Positions 21,517-29,301 are shown, counted from the first letter of the stretch. The stretch is 39,943 nucleotides of DNA from a virus (IMGVR_UViG_3300013138_000003:1-39943); one strand, 5' to 3'. Numbers and translations: made by a program. The notes: generated from the sequence alone by a model not told the origin.

Positions 21517-22130
21517 AATGCCACCTCAAGCTCGGTTTTTTTGAAACATTCGAGGGCCGTGTCACGGGTTGCATTCTCAACCACAATCCCCTCGGCTTTT
21601 AAATCTTCCGCCAACCCTGAAAAGTTTTTGAGCCATTCATGAAACGGCAAACTTTTATTCAATCCACCAGGATGTTCTCCATGCCAATGGCTCTTTTTGT
21701 TTTTCCCCCTCTTCATATCAAACCCAAGCAGGATTATTCTTTTTGCTCCGAACAGATACGCGAGGTTTATTGCCTGATACCCGCCGTTGGACCCAAAATG
21801 AATAACATTCTTTCCCAACCCCTGAGCACGGGTGCCCTCAATCCTGTTCAATCCGTATTTCGATGCTGTGGTCAGGTCTTGCGTCCACAATTCTCCCTTA
21901 AATTTTGACAGGACATCGGCGATATACTCATTCCACCATTCCCCGTCGCAAGCGTAAAGAACATCAGACCATAATGCCAGTTTGTAAGACGTATTAACGA
22001 CGATTACTCGGCGCTTCTCGTCTTTTTCGCGCCACGTCTTGACCTTGCAACAGTCTGTTTTTGCAAGGCTTGGGCCGCTTGCGATGACGACCCATTCCCG
22101 GCATTCGCTCCGACGGGGGAAATAAAAGAT
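21510..22130 (-). CDS. DUF115/MptE-like Rossmann protein, start unresolved and dual-coded
   Basis: The first standard start in this frame is TTG 21890, but the conserved protein clearly begins further up: EWVVIASGPSLAK (about 22097..22062), RRVIVVNTSYKLALWSDVLY, ACDGEWWNEYIADVLSKF, then GLGKNVIHFGSNGGYQAINL and AYLFGAKRIILLGFDMKRGK. This resembles a family common in phage head regions with a nucleotide-binding fold. The frame is open to 22187 without ATG, GTG or TTG before 21890, so the start may be a rare ATC/ATT (e.g. 22130), or the N-terminus may be supplied by a -1 frameshift from the gene at 22004..22297, or a base is wrong. Function unknown. Confidence 0.65.
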   Translation of the reverse strand: MFYFPRRSECREWVVIASGPSLAKTDCCKVKTWREKDEKRRVIVVNTSYKLALWSDVLYACDGEWWNEYIADVLSKFKGELWTQDLTTASKYGLNRIEGTRAQGLGKNVIHFGSNGGYQAINLAYLFGAKRIILLGFDMKRGKNKKSHWHGEHPGGLNKSLPFHEWLKNFSGLAEDLKAEGIVVENATRDTALECFKKTELEVALC

Positions 22131-22297
22131 GGTTGCCCTGGTGCCCGTAAGGCCGGGCCCGCGGAGTATTCCTCCGCAAGCCCGGACTTAATGAGCATTT
22201 TGGCATAACTATCGTCGGTGTCCACTATGCGCCCGGCCGGAACGTTCCCCATCCCGGAACGGGAACTGATAAATGGACGCGTGGCGATAATTCTCAT
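22004..22297 (-). CDS. small head-region protein, 97 aa
   Basis: MRIIATRPFISSRSGMGNVP and DTDDSYAKMLIKSGLAEEYS form a compact conserved part. The C-terminal half (GNGSSSQAAQALQKQTVARS RRGAKKTRSAE) is low-complexity and is encoded by the same DNA as the N-terminus of the DUF115-like protein in the -1 frame. It follows the capsid gene directly. Function unknown. Confidence 0.72.
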   Translation of the reverse strand: MRIIATRPFISSRSGMGNVPAGRIVDTDDSYAKMLIKSGLAEEYSAGPALRAPGQPSFISPVGANAGNGSSSQAAQALQKQTVARSRRGAKKTRSAE

Positions 22298-22313
22298 GCC
22301 GTACCTTTCTGCT

Positions 22314-23510
22314 TTACAGCGTTAAGTTGCCATAAAGAACCGATGCCGGCCTCAAACCGCCGAGGACGCCCCTCTTCTCAGCCCTGATCGTAATCAGGTT
22401 CTGCTGGAAGTTGGTGTCGTCACTCTCCGACATCTCGACCACTGTCTCTTCGCGCGTCAAATACATAAACGCGATGTCAAACGCGCCGACCAGCAACTTG
22501 TCTGCAGTCATGCTTGATGTCAGAGCAACGGGTTTGCCCCATATCGTCGGGACAATGACGCCAAACGGAGAACCGACGATATAATCGAGGTTTTCCGTCT
22601 TCAGCCGTTCGATTGCGCCCCAAGTCGCCGGGTTCAGGATGACCCCGTTCGCCGGATAATCTGCCGCATCCAACGCGCGGATTGCCCGGTTGAACGAATC
22701 AATTGCCGTATCGCCAGAGACCGGAGTGAATGCCGTGTAGTTAGGAGAAACGGTCATCCCCTTCAGGTTCTGCCCGACTCCGTTACCGGCAACGATCTGA
22801 GTCTCTTCGCGCAGTTCAACTCCATACCGAAGCCGGTTCTCGATGTATGCCACCAGAGCCGGAGCATCGTTGAGAATCTGGCGGGAAATCTTGAGCCAGT
22901 GGGCAATGGTCACGACGGGCATTGAATATAGCTCGAACGTCAAGGTGCTTTCTGGTTTCGTCGCCCCTTCCGCTGTTTCCGCGGCGGAATTCGTGAATAG
23001 CAACTCACGGGTGAACTCGACCGCGTTGCTGATGGTGTTGCCTGCTGCGATCAGGCTGCGTACGCGCAGGGCACGAAACGCACCGGGGATAATTCCCGGC
23101 CTGCGGTCCGCGGGGACCAGCGTGTCGGCATTGGCCACGGGACTGCCTTCCTGCCCCGTGATCGTGTTGGCCTGTGGATGGAAACCGTTCTTCAACACGA
23201 TCCGGCACTTGTTGCTATGCCCGGAGGCAAAGGCTTTGTACGCGGGGTCTTCGACAAGAATCTGACCGAACGATTTCGGAGATTCTTTCCCAGCGAGGAT
23301 GTTCGCGGTGAGTTTCTGCTCCATAGCCACCAACTTGTCGGCGCAAATCTGCACGTCTTTGGCCGCTTTCTCGGCGACTGCGACGGCGTTCACCAACCCT
23401 TCTTTTGTCCCCTTTGCCTGCTCGGCGACCATAGCTTTCACGGCCTCATTGGCCGCAAGTTGTGCCGCCTTGAACTCTTCAAACGCTTGCTTTAACTGTT
23501 CTGGATTCAT
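22314..23510 (-). CDS. major capsid protein (HK97 fold)
   Basis: 398 residues from MNPEQLKQAFEEFKAAQLAA; AAGGAGGGAAAGACT precedes this ATG, while the longer frame has no site. Residues 1-90 are helical and serve as the scaffolding delta domain, removed by the upstream protease. The mature part has RVRSLIAAGNTISNAVEFTR, PESTLTFELYSMPVVTIAHW, LKISRQILNDAPALVAYIEN and GNGVGQNLKGMTVSPNYTAF, typical of the HK97 family. Confidence 0.95.
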   Translation of the reverse strand: MNPEQLKQAFEEFKAAQLAANEAVKAMVAEQAKGTKEGLVNAVAVAEKAAKDVQICADKLVAMEQKLTANILAGKESPKSFGQILVEDPAYKAFASGHSNKCRIVLKNGFHPQANTITGQEGSPVANADTLVPADRRPGIIPGAFRALRVRSLIAAGNTISNAVEFTRELLFTNSAAETAEGATKPESTLTFELYSMPVVTIAHWLKISRQILNDAPALVAYIENRLRYGVELREETQIVAGNGVGQNLKGMTVSPNYTAFTPVSGDTAIDSFNRAIRALDAADYPANGVILNPATWGAIERLKTENLDYIVGSPFGVIVPTIWGKPVALTSSMTADKLLVGAFDIAFMYLTREETVVEMSESDDTNFQQNLITIRAEKRGVLGGLRPASVLYGNLTL

Positions 23511-23524
23511 AGTCTTTCCCTCCT

Positions 23525-24349
23525 TCAGTTTTTCATTGTATGAATCAACGCGTCCCAATTTTCCTTGTCCGCATCACGCTGGACAAGCTCGGCGGCATCG
23601 CGCACACCGGCCTTCTGGAAAATTTCTTCGCGTTCCTTACGTGAGAACCCCTCGCGGGCAAGTGCCATCTCCATTTTCCGTCTTGCCTGCGCTTTAGTCT
23701 GTTTCTCAGAATCTTTTGCGGGAGCTTTTTTCGTCTCGATGACTTCATCAGCAAATCCGTATTCAAGAGCGTCATCGGCGCCGATATATGTCTCATCGTC
23801 CATCATCTTAACAATTCTCTTTTCCTCGATGGTTGCCCTGTCCGAATATGCCGCAAGGATTGACTTGTCGAATTGCTCCAGCGCATCGGCTGCGTCTCGC
23901 AGATCGTTCTTGTTCCCCATCACGATAGCCCAGGCATTATGGATCATCAGAAACCCGATTTTTGAAATCTTGATCGTATCCCCAGCCATTGCGATAACGG
24001 AAGCGGCGGACGCGGCAAGTCCCAGAATATTCACGGTGACTGTCCCTTTGTGTTGGGCCAATAAATTATAAATCGTTGCCGCCTCGAAAAAATCGCCTCC
24101 TGGAGAATTGATGTTGATGACCACGTCCTTGTCAGCGCCGATCGAGCGAAGCGCGGCGGACATTCTCTTTGCGGTAAACCCATCGCCGAAGAAATCAGAG
24201 CCGATCACGTCGAATATGTCGATAGATGCGGCATCATTTTCCTTCACCGAGGCAATGGTCTTGTCCCAGCGGGAGAGTATCCCGTCGGAAATCTTGTTCC
24301 GCGTAAAATTAAGCCCGTCAGTTTTTAACAGTAAATGTTTTTGTTTCAT
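23525..24349 (-). CDS. head maturation protease (ClpP-like serine peptidase)
   Basis: 274 residues from MKQKHLLLKTDGLNFTRNKI (GGAGGGAGCAAAA upstream). The ClpP fold is visible: DVVININSPGGDFFEAATIY, catalytic Ser in LGLAASAASVIAMAG, His in GFLMIHNAWAIVMG, Asp in the following helix region. It cuts the capsid scaffold domain during head assembly. Overlaps the portal stop and is followed by the capsid gene, the standard order. Confidence 0.94.
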   Translation of the reverse strand: MKQKHLLLKTDGLNFTRNKISDGILSRWDKTIASVKENDAASIDIFDVIGSDFFGDGFTAKRMSAALRSIGADKDVVININSPGGDFFEAATIYNLLAQHKGTVTVNILGLAASAASVIAMAGDTIKISKIGFLMIHNAWAIVMGNKNDLRDAADALEQFDKSILAAYSDRATIEEKRIVKMMDDETYIGADDALEYGFADEVIETKKAPAKDSEKQTKAQARRKMEMALAREGFSRKEREEIFQKAGVRDAAELVQRDADKENWDALIHTMKN

Positions 24350-25556
24350 TTTTGCTCCCTCCATTCTCAAGGTATATCAACTGCTGATCTATAAATAATT
24401 TATCCCCAGCCGGATCAGGTGGTAACCCCTCCTGATTACGGCATTCGTTCGGCGTCATAACCCCGCTTCTAATGGCGATCTGATACCCTTCATACCGTTC
24501 TTTCTCGCTTCCACGCAACAGTTCATCAATATCAAAATCAGGTTCTATGGTTTCGCGCTCCGAGATATCCAGCAGTTGCACCTGGATACTATCCTTCATC
24601 CGCTCGCGGTATGGGGACAGACCGAGCTTGTACCATCCCCGGACGATCTCGGTAATGCCCGAACCCCAAACCGTAGAAGATGACATGTCGTGAATAAGGA
24701 CAGGCGGCACGTCAAAGAACCGGCAAATGTCCTCAAGCTGGAATTTCCGCGATTCCAGGAGTTGCACGTCTTTGGGAAGCATCGATGTCGGGGTGAATTT
24801 CATGCCAGCCTCAAGAACACGTAATGCTTCTTCTTTCCCACTCGTCACGTCGTTGAAACTCTCTTTTAATTTTTTACGCTGGTCGGGATTGAGTATTTTG
24901 TCTATGGACAAAACGCCTCCCTGTTTAAATCCGCTGTTCGAAAGCCGGTTGACACTTTCCTCAGCACCTAATGAAATCCCCAGACTATTACGGGCTTGAT
25001 CTAATGGCGATAAGCCGATAACGCCGTTGCCGAATAATTTCAGATGCCAGATTTTATCAGCCGAGTATTGGTATATTTTTCCGGAGACATAATACTTGTG
25101 GATTATATTTCCGTTCATGTCGAGTATGGTCTCAACCTGAGAAGTCATCAGGGGAAGCAAAGAGATTATTTCCCCGCTGCTATTGCGCTCGATGAGCGAA
25201 TATGCATTGCCCCTAAAAGCAAGTTGATAATACAAGGTTTCAAAGAACTCACTCCTTGTCTGATACCGGTTCGGCTTCCACCGCAATAAACGATACAATG
25301 GATGCCCTGTAACGATCTGTTTGTCGATTATGCGACCGGAAGGATTACGCTTGATGGAAAAAAACTGGATAGGTAGAGAAGCCATCGTCTCGGCAGTCCG
25401 GCGGATACAAGCAAAGGCGGATGAAATCTGCAAAGCCGTGTCGTCGGTTACCGTCTTCGTAGTCATCCGACCGGATGAAGGGACTAAACTCTGTGTCCCT
25501 ACATCTCTACGGGTCCCGCTACCCGTAAAAAAGCTTATGATTGATCTAAAATTCAA
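24318..25556 (-). CDS. portal protein (HK97/SPP1-type)
   Basis: 412 residues. TALQISSAFACIRRTAETMA, SLPIQFFSIKRNPSGR, GHPLYRLLRWKPNRYQTRSE, FFETLYYQLAFRGNAYSLIE and DICRFFDVPPVLIHDMSSST are signature stretches of the HK97-type portal. The start is TTG 25556 behind a full AAGGAGG; no ATG fits. It forms the dodecameric ring through which DNA enters. It is the first gene after promoter element B. Confidence 0.94.
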   Translation of the reverse strand: MNFRSIISFFTGSGTRRDVGTQSLVPSSGRMTTKTVTDDTALQISSAFACIRRTAETMASLPIQFFSIKRNPSGRIIDKQIVTGHPLYRLLRWKPNRYQTRSEFFETLYYQLAFRGNAYSLIERNSSGEIISLLPLMTSQVETILDMNGNIIHKYYVSGKIYQYSADKIWHLKLFGNGVIGLSPLDQARNSLGISLGAEESVNRLSNSGFKQGGVLSIDKILNPDQRKKLKESFNDVTSGKEEALRVLEAGMKFTPTSMLPKDVQLLESRKFQLEDICRFFDVPPVLIHDMSSSTVWGSGITEIVRGWYKLGLSPYRERMKDSIQVQLLDISERETIEPDFDIDELLRGSEKERYEGYQIAIRSGVMTPNECRNQEGLPPDPAGDKLFIDQQLIYLENGGSKNETKTFTVKN

Positions 25557-25564
25557 GCAACCTC

Positions 25565-25680
25565 CTTAAAAAAGAGAGGCCGATCCCGCCGTGCACGGAA
25601 TCGGCCCCAAGTTGTACGTCTTTATTATCGCACTACGTCTGAGAAAAAAGCAAGAATTATTCCCACAGGATTCGCTGAAG
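25565..25680 (-). promoter_or_regulatory. late promoter and leader element, copy B (head operon)
   Basis: Second copy of the element at 3571..3687. On the minus strand: GAATCCTGTGGGAATA, TTGCTT (25648..25653), 18 bases, GATAAT (25624..25629), then GACGTACAACTTGGG and the hairpin. Only the 18-base spacer and about eight scattered positions differ. It drives portal and the head genes and lies just after the terminator that ends the small-gene unit. Confidence 0.8.
25578..25606 (-). terminator. leader hairpin with U-tract, copy B
   Basis: Identical stem-loop to 3584..3612 (GGCCGATTCC / GGGATCGGCC) followed by TCTCTTTTTT on the minus strand, located between the predicted transcription start and the portal ribosome site. 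Terminator-like; may be controlled by antitermination. Confidence 0.65.
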
Positions 25681-25692
25681 GGTGATATTAAC

Positions 25693-25720
25693 AAAAAACC
25701 CCGCTTTTTAGGGCGGGGCT
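25693..25720 (-). terminator. strong intrinsic terminator
   Basis: On the minus strand GCCCCGC-CCTAAAAA-GCGGGG followed by TTTTTTG. It closes the small-gene unit that starts at the promoter near 26603 and insulates it from the head operon. The plus-strand reading also ends in TTTT. Confidence 0.82.
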
Positions 25721-25739
25721 TTTGGGGACAAATAGATGG

Positions 25740-25910
25740 TTATTTACAAAATACAAACGTTATATTGTCCTCAAAGATGTATTTATACCCTATTCGTTTG
25801 CCGTTTCGGCTGAACCATCCTTCCCAATCGCTTTCCAACTGTAGCCATTTGTGTATTCTTTCGACATTTCTTTCTGTCCAATGCATTTTTATTTTTCTGT
25901 ACGGTTTCAC
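25740..25910 (-). CDS. small hypothetical protein, 56 aa
   Basis: Start GTG 25910 (MKPYRKIKMHWTERNVERIH) behind AAAGGAGG; the longer frame overlaps the upstream gene without reason. It continues KWLQLESDWEGWFSRNGKRI and ends EDNITFVFCK. Basic N-terminal helix followed by a beta hairpin. It is the last gene of a three-gene unit with its own promoter and terminator. Function unknown; an anti-defence role is a guess from context. Confidence 0.68.
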   Translation of the reverse strand: MKPYRKIKMHWTERNVERIHKWLQLESDWEGWFSRNGKRIGYKYIFEDNITFVFCK

Positions 25911-25924
25911 TTGAACCTCCTTTG

Positions 25925-26278
25925 TTATTCTATGTTTTTCTTGCACCCGTCGCAGTGCCATCCGCCTTTCTTCTTTTTTCTGATCCGCCCGAAACAGCCG
26001 CACTCAGGGCACTGACCTGATTGCCCGATTGCCTCATCGAGCAGCTTTTTGATTTTTCCCACGTCACCAGCCTCAACGAGTTTAGCAATCTCTGTTTCCC
26101 ACTCGCCTGCTCTCGGGTCCCGTAGGCAATATGCGATGTCCTCCGCAATAGCTGCGCGGGTTGCGGTCTCGGAAAACCCCTCGATGATGTTTCCGGCGCC
26201 TACCCGCCACAACCGGCGAGTGGCTTGGTATAGCTCGTCATTAAGTTCCAGTTTTTTTAGGATTTTTTCTGTGGTCAT
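25925..26278 (-). CDS. zinc-ribbon hypothetical protein, 117 aa
   Basis: Start MTTEKILKKLELNDELYQAT at 26278 behind AAAGGAGAAAAA. A longer frame to 26338 would translate a CRISPR-repeat-like sequence (FQSTRPRGE) and is rejected. Residues 1-85 are helical; the C-terminus CPECGCFGRIRKKKKGGWHC DGCKK is a four-cysteine zinc ribbon with a basic loop that could bind nucleic acid. Middle gene of the small unit. Function unknown. Confidence 0.72.
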   Translation of the reverse strand: MTTEKILKKLELNDELYQATRRLWRVGAGNIIEGFSETATRAAIAEDIAYCLRDPRAGEWETEIAKLVEAGDVGKIKKLLDEAIGQSGQCPECGCFGRIRKKKKGGWHCDGCKKNIE

Positions 26279-26292
26279 TTTTTCTCCTTTTT

Positions 26293-26321
26293 GTTCCCCA
26301 CGTGGGCGCGTGGATTGAAAC
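26293..26321 (+). CRISPR. solitary CRISPR-repeat-like unit (type I-C-like 3' end)
   Basis: The plus strand reads GTTCCCCACGTGGGCGCGTG then GATTGAAAC. The last 18 bases, GGGCGCGTGGATTGAAAC, are, from memory, identical to the 3' end of type I-C repeats such as that of Pseudomonas aeruginosa, including the invariant GTGGATTGAAAC handle. The 5' half keeps a CCCACGTGGG palindrome where the I-C hairpin lies, but is degenerate. No array and no cas gene are present. It lies in the 53-bp gap between two small genes, just upstream of a ribosome site. Confidence 0.72.
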
Positions 26322-26331
26322 AAATAAACAA

Positions 26332-26535
26332 TTACCACTGATAATTTTTCAAGGTCGCTCCAGGTCGGGACAAGTGAGCGTCTATTGCACGGGTCATTCC
26401 CCGCATCTCCGACAACTCGTGTCCCCTCGTCAGGCGGTACTCTGCGATATGATCTCCGGTCGCCCGCTCACTGATGACCATCGTCTCGTATTCTTCTCCA
26501 ACTCTCCGTGCTTTTCTGATTTTGTATTCTTTCAT
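26332..26535 (-). CDS. small hypothetical protein, 67 aa
   Basis: MKEYKIRKARRVGEEYETMV then ISERATGDHIAEYRLTRGHE, ending PGATLKNYQW. Highly charged, with a beta-then-helix pattern. AAGGAGGAAAAA precedes the ATG. First gene of the small unit behind the promoter at 26603..26630. No family recognised. Confidence 0.7.
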   Translation of the reverse strand: MKEYKIRKARRVGEEYETMVISERATGDHIAEYRLTRGHELSEMRGMTRAIDAHLSRPGATLKNYQW

Positions 26536-26602
26536 TTTTTCCTCCTTTTTTCCCCTGCCCTCCGGGGATCGAGTGATGATGTATTATCTATCATCTACCT
26601 AT

Positions 26603-26630
26603 ACTATACCATATCTGCCGTTTTTGTCAA
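26603..26630 (-). promoter_or_regulatory. strong sigma70-type promoter of the small-gene unit
   Basis: Minus-strand TTGACA (26625..26630), 16 bases, TATAGT (26603..26608). The leader of about 60 bases contains GATGAT...ATCATC (around 26576..26596) and CCCC...GGGG hairpins before AAGGAGG. This is the best consensus promoter on the minus strand of this region. Confidence 0.75.
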
Positions 26631-26835
26631 GTCTTTTTTTTGATTATTGCGGTAGAGTTATACTCCTGTTTTTGTATGTCAATTTATAATTAGTTATAAC
26701 AAATATGGCTAAGTTGACAAAAAGTCAATGAAATCAAGGGGTATCATAATATGCCTTACTCGATAATCGCTCGTTGTAGGGCGTTTGGTGCGGGTTTAGA
26801 GGCGGTTTTTTCTAAAAATTTTTCTTAGAATTGCG
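26631..26835. other. non-coding gap with palindrome
   Basis: About 200 AT-rich bases between the small-gene promoter and the end of the large terminase gene. It contains the palindrome TTGAC-AAAAA-GTCAA (26714..26728), which could be a repressor site, and a weak AT hairpin TCTAA...TTAGA near 26810..26829 followed by A/T runs that may end the terminase transcript. No gene seen. Confidence 0.5.
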
Positions 26836-28497
26836 CTATTTGATGGTTATCGGGTCGTTCAAAAAATCATCGAGGTTTCCCTCATCATCCGCGTTCTGCC
26901 CGATCAGAATCCCGTTTGCCATCAAGAGTGCCGTCATGTCATCTATCTTATCCGCACTCTTTTTCTTATCCGGAGCCATGTTCATATTGGCGTCGGTTCT
27001 TGCCACGATGTTCGAGGCGCACCAGGTCAGAACCGGATCGCCGCCATGCCGGAACTTTCCCGCATAATATGTCTCCTCGAAATTCTTCATCGAGGGATGG
27101 TATGACTTCGGCCCCTGGATGAACTGGGTCATCTCTATCCCTTCGTTTGTCAATTTTTGCGCTATCTGCGCGGCGTTCCATTGGTCGTAAGCAACGGAAG
27201 CAAGGTTAAAATTCTCTTTGACCCATATCACCTTTTTAAAAATCTCGTCATAGTCGGTCACTTCTCCCTGTGTTTCGAGCATGAAACCTGCTCTGACCCA
27301 ACCGGCATACGGCACAAGGTTACGCTCTATCCTTCTCTGGACTGTCGTTTGCGGAACCCAACGCCATCCGTGCGTGTACAACAAACCATTTTTCTTCCAA
27401 ACAAGCCGGAATGAAGCCAAGTCGCGAGTGCTTGCAAGATCAAGAGCGCCATAGCACGGCTCTTGTTTTAATTCATCAAGCGGGACTTCACCGGCGCAAG
27501 CCTTCCATTTCTGCAAATCGATCCAACCGTGTGCCGTCGAACTCTGCCGGTTCATGCGCTTGATCAAAAACTCCGCATGACGGCCAGGCATTGACTTTGC
27601 TTCTGTCGCATCTTTTTTAATCGCGTCATACAAAAGCCGGTTCGTTTCTATCAGGGGGTTTGCTTTGATCCATATTTTTTCGTCAAACTCTTTGTCTTTG
27701 TCGTCGATAGAATATATCAACGCGAAAAAATGATCCGCGTCAACTACTCCTTCAAGCACCTGTTGGGCGAATTTCCGCATCTCAGGCCATGGCCCGGGAG
27801 TTTCATACCCTTCAGTCGTCGTATATAAAAATAAAGGGTTGCGTCTTGCTCCTGCCGCCGATTGTAACACGTTCATCAAATCGTGGGTCTTGTGAGCGTG
27901 TATCTCGTCGATTATTATGCAGGACGGATTAAGCCCATCCTGTGTTGATGCTTTCGCGTTTATCGGACGAAACATCCCGCCGTTTGAATAACACGCGATC
28001 GAACGGGTGAACGGTTCGACTTTAAAAGCATCGCAGAGATCGGGGGTCTTCATCGCCATGCGCCGAGCTATCCCAAAAACTATTGCCGCTTGGTCTCCGG
28101 TAGTTGCGGCGCTGATCACTTGCGGGCCATTTTCTTTCTCCATCGTTAGGCAATACAAACCGATACCGGCGGCGATTGTCGATTTTGCATTTTTGCGGGC
28201 AACGGTAAACAAGGCCGAGGTGAAACGCCTTGATCCATCCGGATTACGAAAACCGAATAAATTACAGAGGAAGAAAATCTGAAAGGGTTCCAACTGAATA
28301 AGCTTAGTCGACCATTTTCCCTCGACGTGCGGGAGCGCGGAGATAAAGTCGCAGATTTTGTTTGCTTCAGTTTCTGAATAGGAAAAATTCCCCGGACTTT
28401 TCAGGTCGTTTAAAAATCTGTCGCAAGCGAGAGTCGCCCACTTACCGAGTGCCGTCTTTTCCTTCGCATACTTTACTGCTATCTGAGTCCACGTCAT
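26836..28497 (-). CDS. terminase large subunit
   Basis: 553 residues of the Terminase_1 / HK97-like family. ATPase: Walker A-like VARKNAKST at 99-107, Walker B CIIIDEIHAH at 193-202, coupling motif LYTTTEG near 229. Nuclease: GALDLASTRDLASFRL and the C-terminal KSADKIDDMTALLMANG supply the acidic residues. It cuts concatemers and pumps DNA into the head. Overlaps the DUF5131 gene by 4 bases. Confidence 0.96.
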   Translation of the reverse strand: MTWTQIAVKYAKEKTALGKWATLACDRFLNDLKSPGNFSYSETEANKICDFISALPHVEGKWSTKLIQLEPFQIFFLCNLFGFRNPDGSRRFTSALFTVARKNAKSTIAAGIGLYCLTMEKENGPQVISAATTGDQAAIVFGIARRMAMKTPDLCDAFKVEPFTRSIACYSNGGMFRPINAKASTQDGLNPSCIIIDEIHAHKTHDLMNVLQSAAGARRNPLFLYTTTEGYETPGPWPEMRKFAQQVLEGVVDADHFFALIYSIDDKDKEFDEKIWIKANPLIETNRLLYDAIKKDATEAKSMPGRHAEFLIKRMNRQSSTAHGWIDLQKWKACAGEVPLDELKQEPCYGALDLASTRDLASFRLVWKKNGLLYTHGWRWVPQTTVQRRIERNLVPYAGWVRAGFMLETQGEVTDYDEIFKKVIWVKENFNLASVAYDQWNAAQIAQKLTNEGIEMTQFIQGPKSYHPSMKNFEETYYAGKFRHGGDPVLTWCASNIVARTDANMNMAPDKKKSADKIDDMTALLMANGILIGQNADDEGNLDDFLNDPITIK

Positions 28498-29258
28498 GAT
28501 TGAGGTTTTATCGTTGGGTATAACCTGATAGTTTTTCCATCAAGCATCGTCCCCATTTCCGTCCATATTGCCGACGACTGTTTGAAGAAAAAAGGGATTT
28601 TCGCTGCATCACACTTCTTTTGCATTTCTCGCGCCCAGTTTATGTCGTGATCGCGATATCCGGGCCCGGATTCGCCCCCGTATATGATCCAGTCAATACC
28701 AGAGATATTAAGATCGTTAAGCGACCCCAAAGCCGGTTCATAGCTTATAAATCTTATGGTGGCGGGAATCTTTCGGAGTTCGTCTGCGCGATAGGCATAC
28801 TTCATATTCTCGATGCTGACGCCGAGCCAGATATTTTTATAACCTTCCCCCCAATCACAGGGGAGATACTTCCTTATGTTTTCAGGACGCTTCGTAAGCA
28901 ACTGATAGATGAGATTCGGATATTTTCGGATCATCTGCCACATGCGGGAACGGTAAGCATTCAACTGTGGATGGTCTTCCGCCCAATCCATGAGCGACCC
29001 GATAAACACGAGCCGCGGATTACCGGAACCCATCACCCCGGGGATACCCTTGACCGTTGAAACAGACTCAATTCGTATCTTTGCCTCAACACTTTTTACT
29101 TCTTGTCTTTTGGATCCAACTCCCCATAACGCAAGTCCCATCCTATTCTTTGTGAGTTTTTCGGCATAACAATTCATGCATCCTTCGCTGACCTTGGAAC
29201 ACCCCATCCAAAAATTCGCCGTTGAATCCGTCCATGCTATAATGGTCGCTTTTTCCAT
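28494..29258 (-). CDS. DUF5131 (phage Gp37/Gp68) family protein
   Basis: 254 residues. The N-terminus IIAWTDSTANFWMGCSKVSE GCMNCYAE is the family signature with three Cys (20, 27, 30) in a CX6CX2C arrangement reminiscent of radical-SAM iron-sulfur sites. FIGSLMDWAEDHPQLNAYRS, LTKRPENIRKYLP, WLGVSIENMKY and IIYGGESGPGYRD follow in standard order. Common in phages, but its reaction is not established. It sits between terminase and a methyltransferase-like gene. Confidence 0.9.
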   Translation of the reverse strand: MEKATIIAWTDSTANFWMGCSKVSEGCMNCYAEKLTKNRMGLALWGVGSKRQEVKSVEAKIRIESVSTVKGIPGVMGSGNPRLVFIGSLMDWAEDHPQLNAYRSRMWQMIRKYPNLIYQLLTKRPENIRKYLPCDWGEGYKNIWLGVSIENMKYAYRADELRKIPATIRFISYEPALGSLNDLNISGIDWIIYGGESGPGYRDHDINWAREMQKKCDAAKIPFFFKQSSAIWTEMGTMLDGKTIRLYPTIKPQS

Positions 29259-29301
29259 TTTATCCCTCCTTTTTATTCACAACTCATTATAGCACAACAA
29301 C

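Noticed and set aside
26278-26338. Longer start for the zinc-ribbon gene giving FQSTRPRGE
   Set aside because: These residues are the translation of the CRISPR-repeat-like sequence, and the strong ribosome site serves the ATG at 26278.
26293-26361. A functional CRISPR array
   Set aside because: Only one good repeat-like unit; no second full repeat, leader or cas gene in the window.
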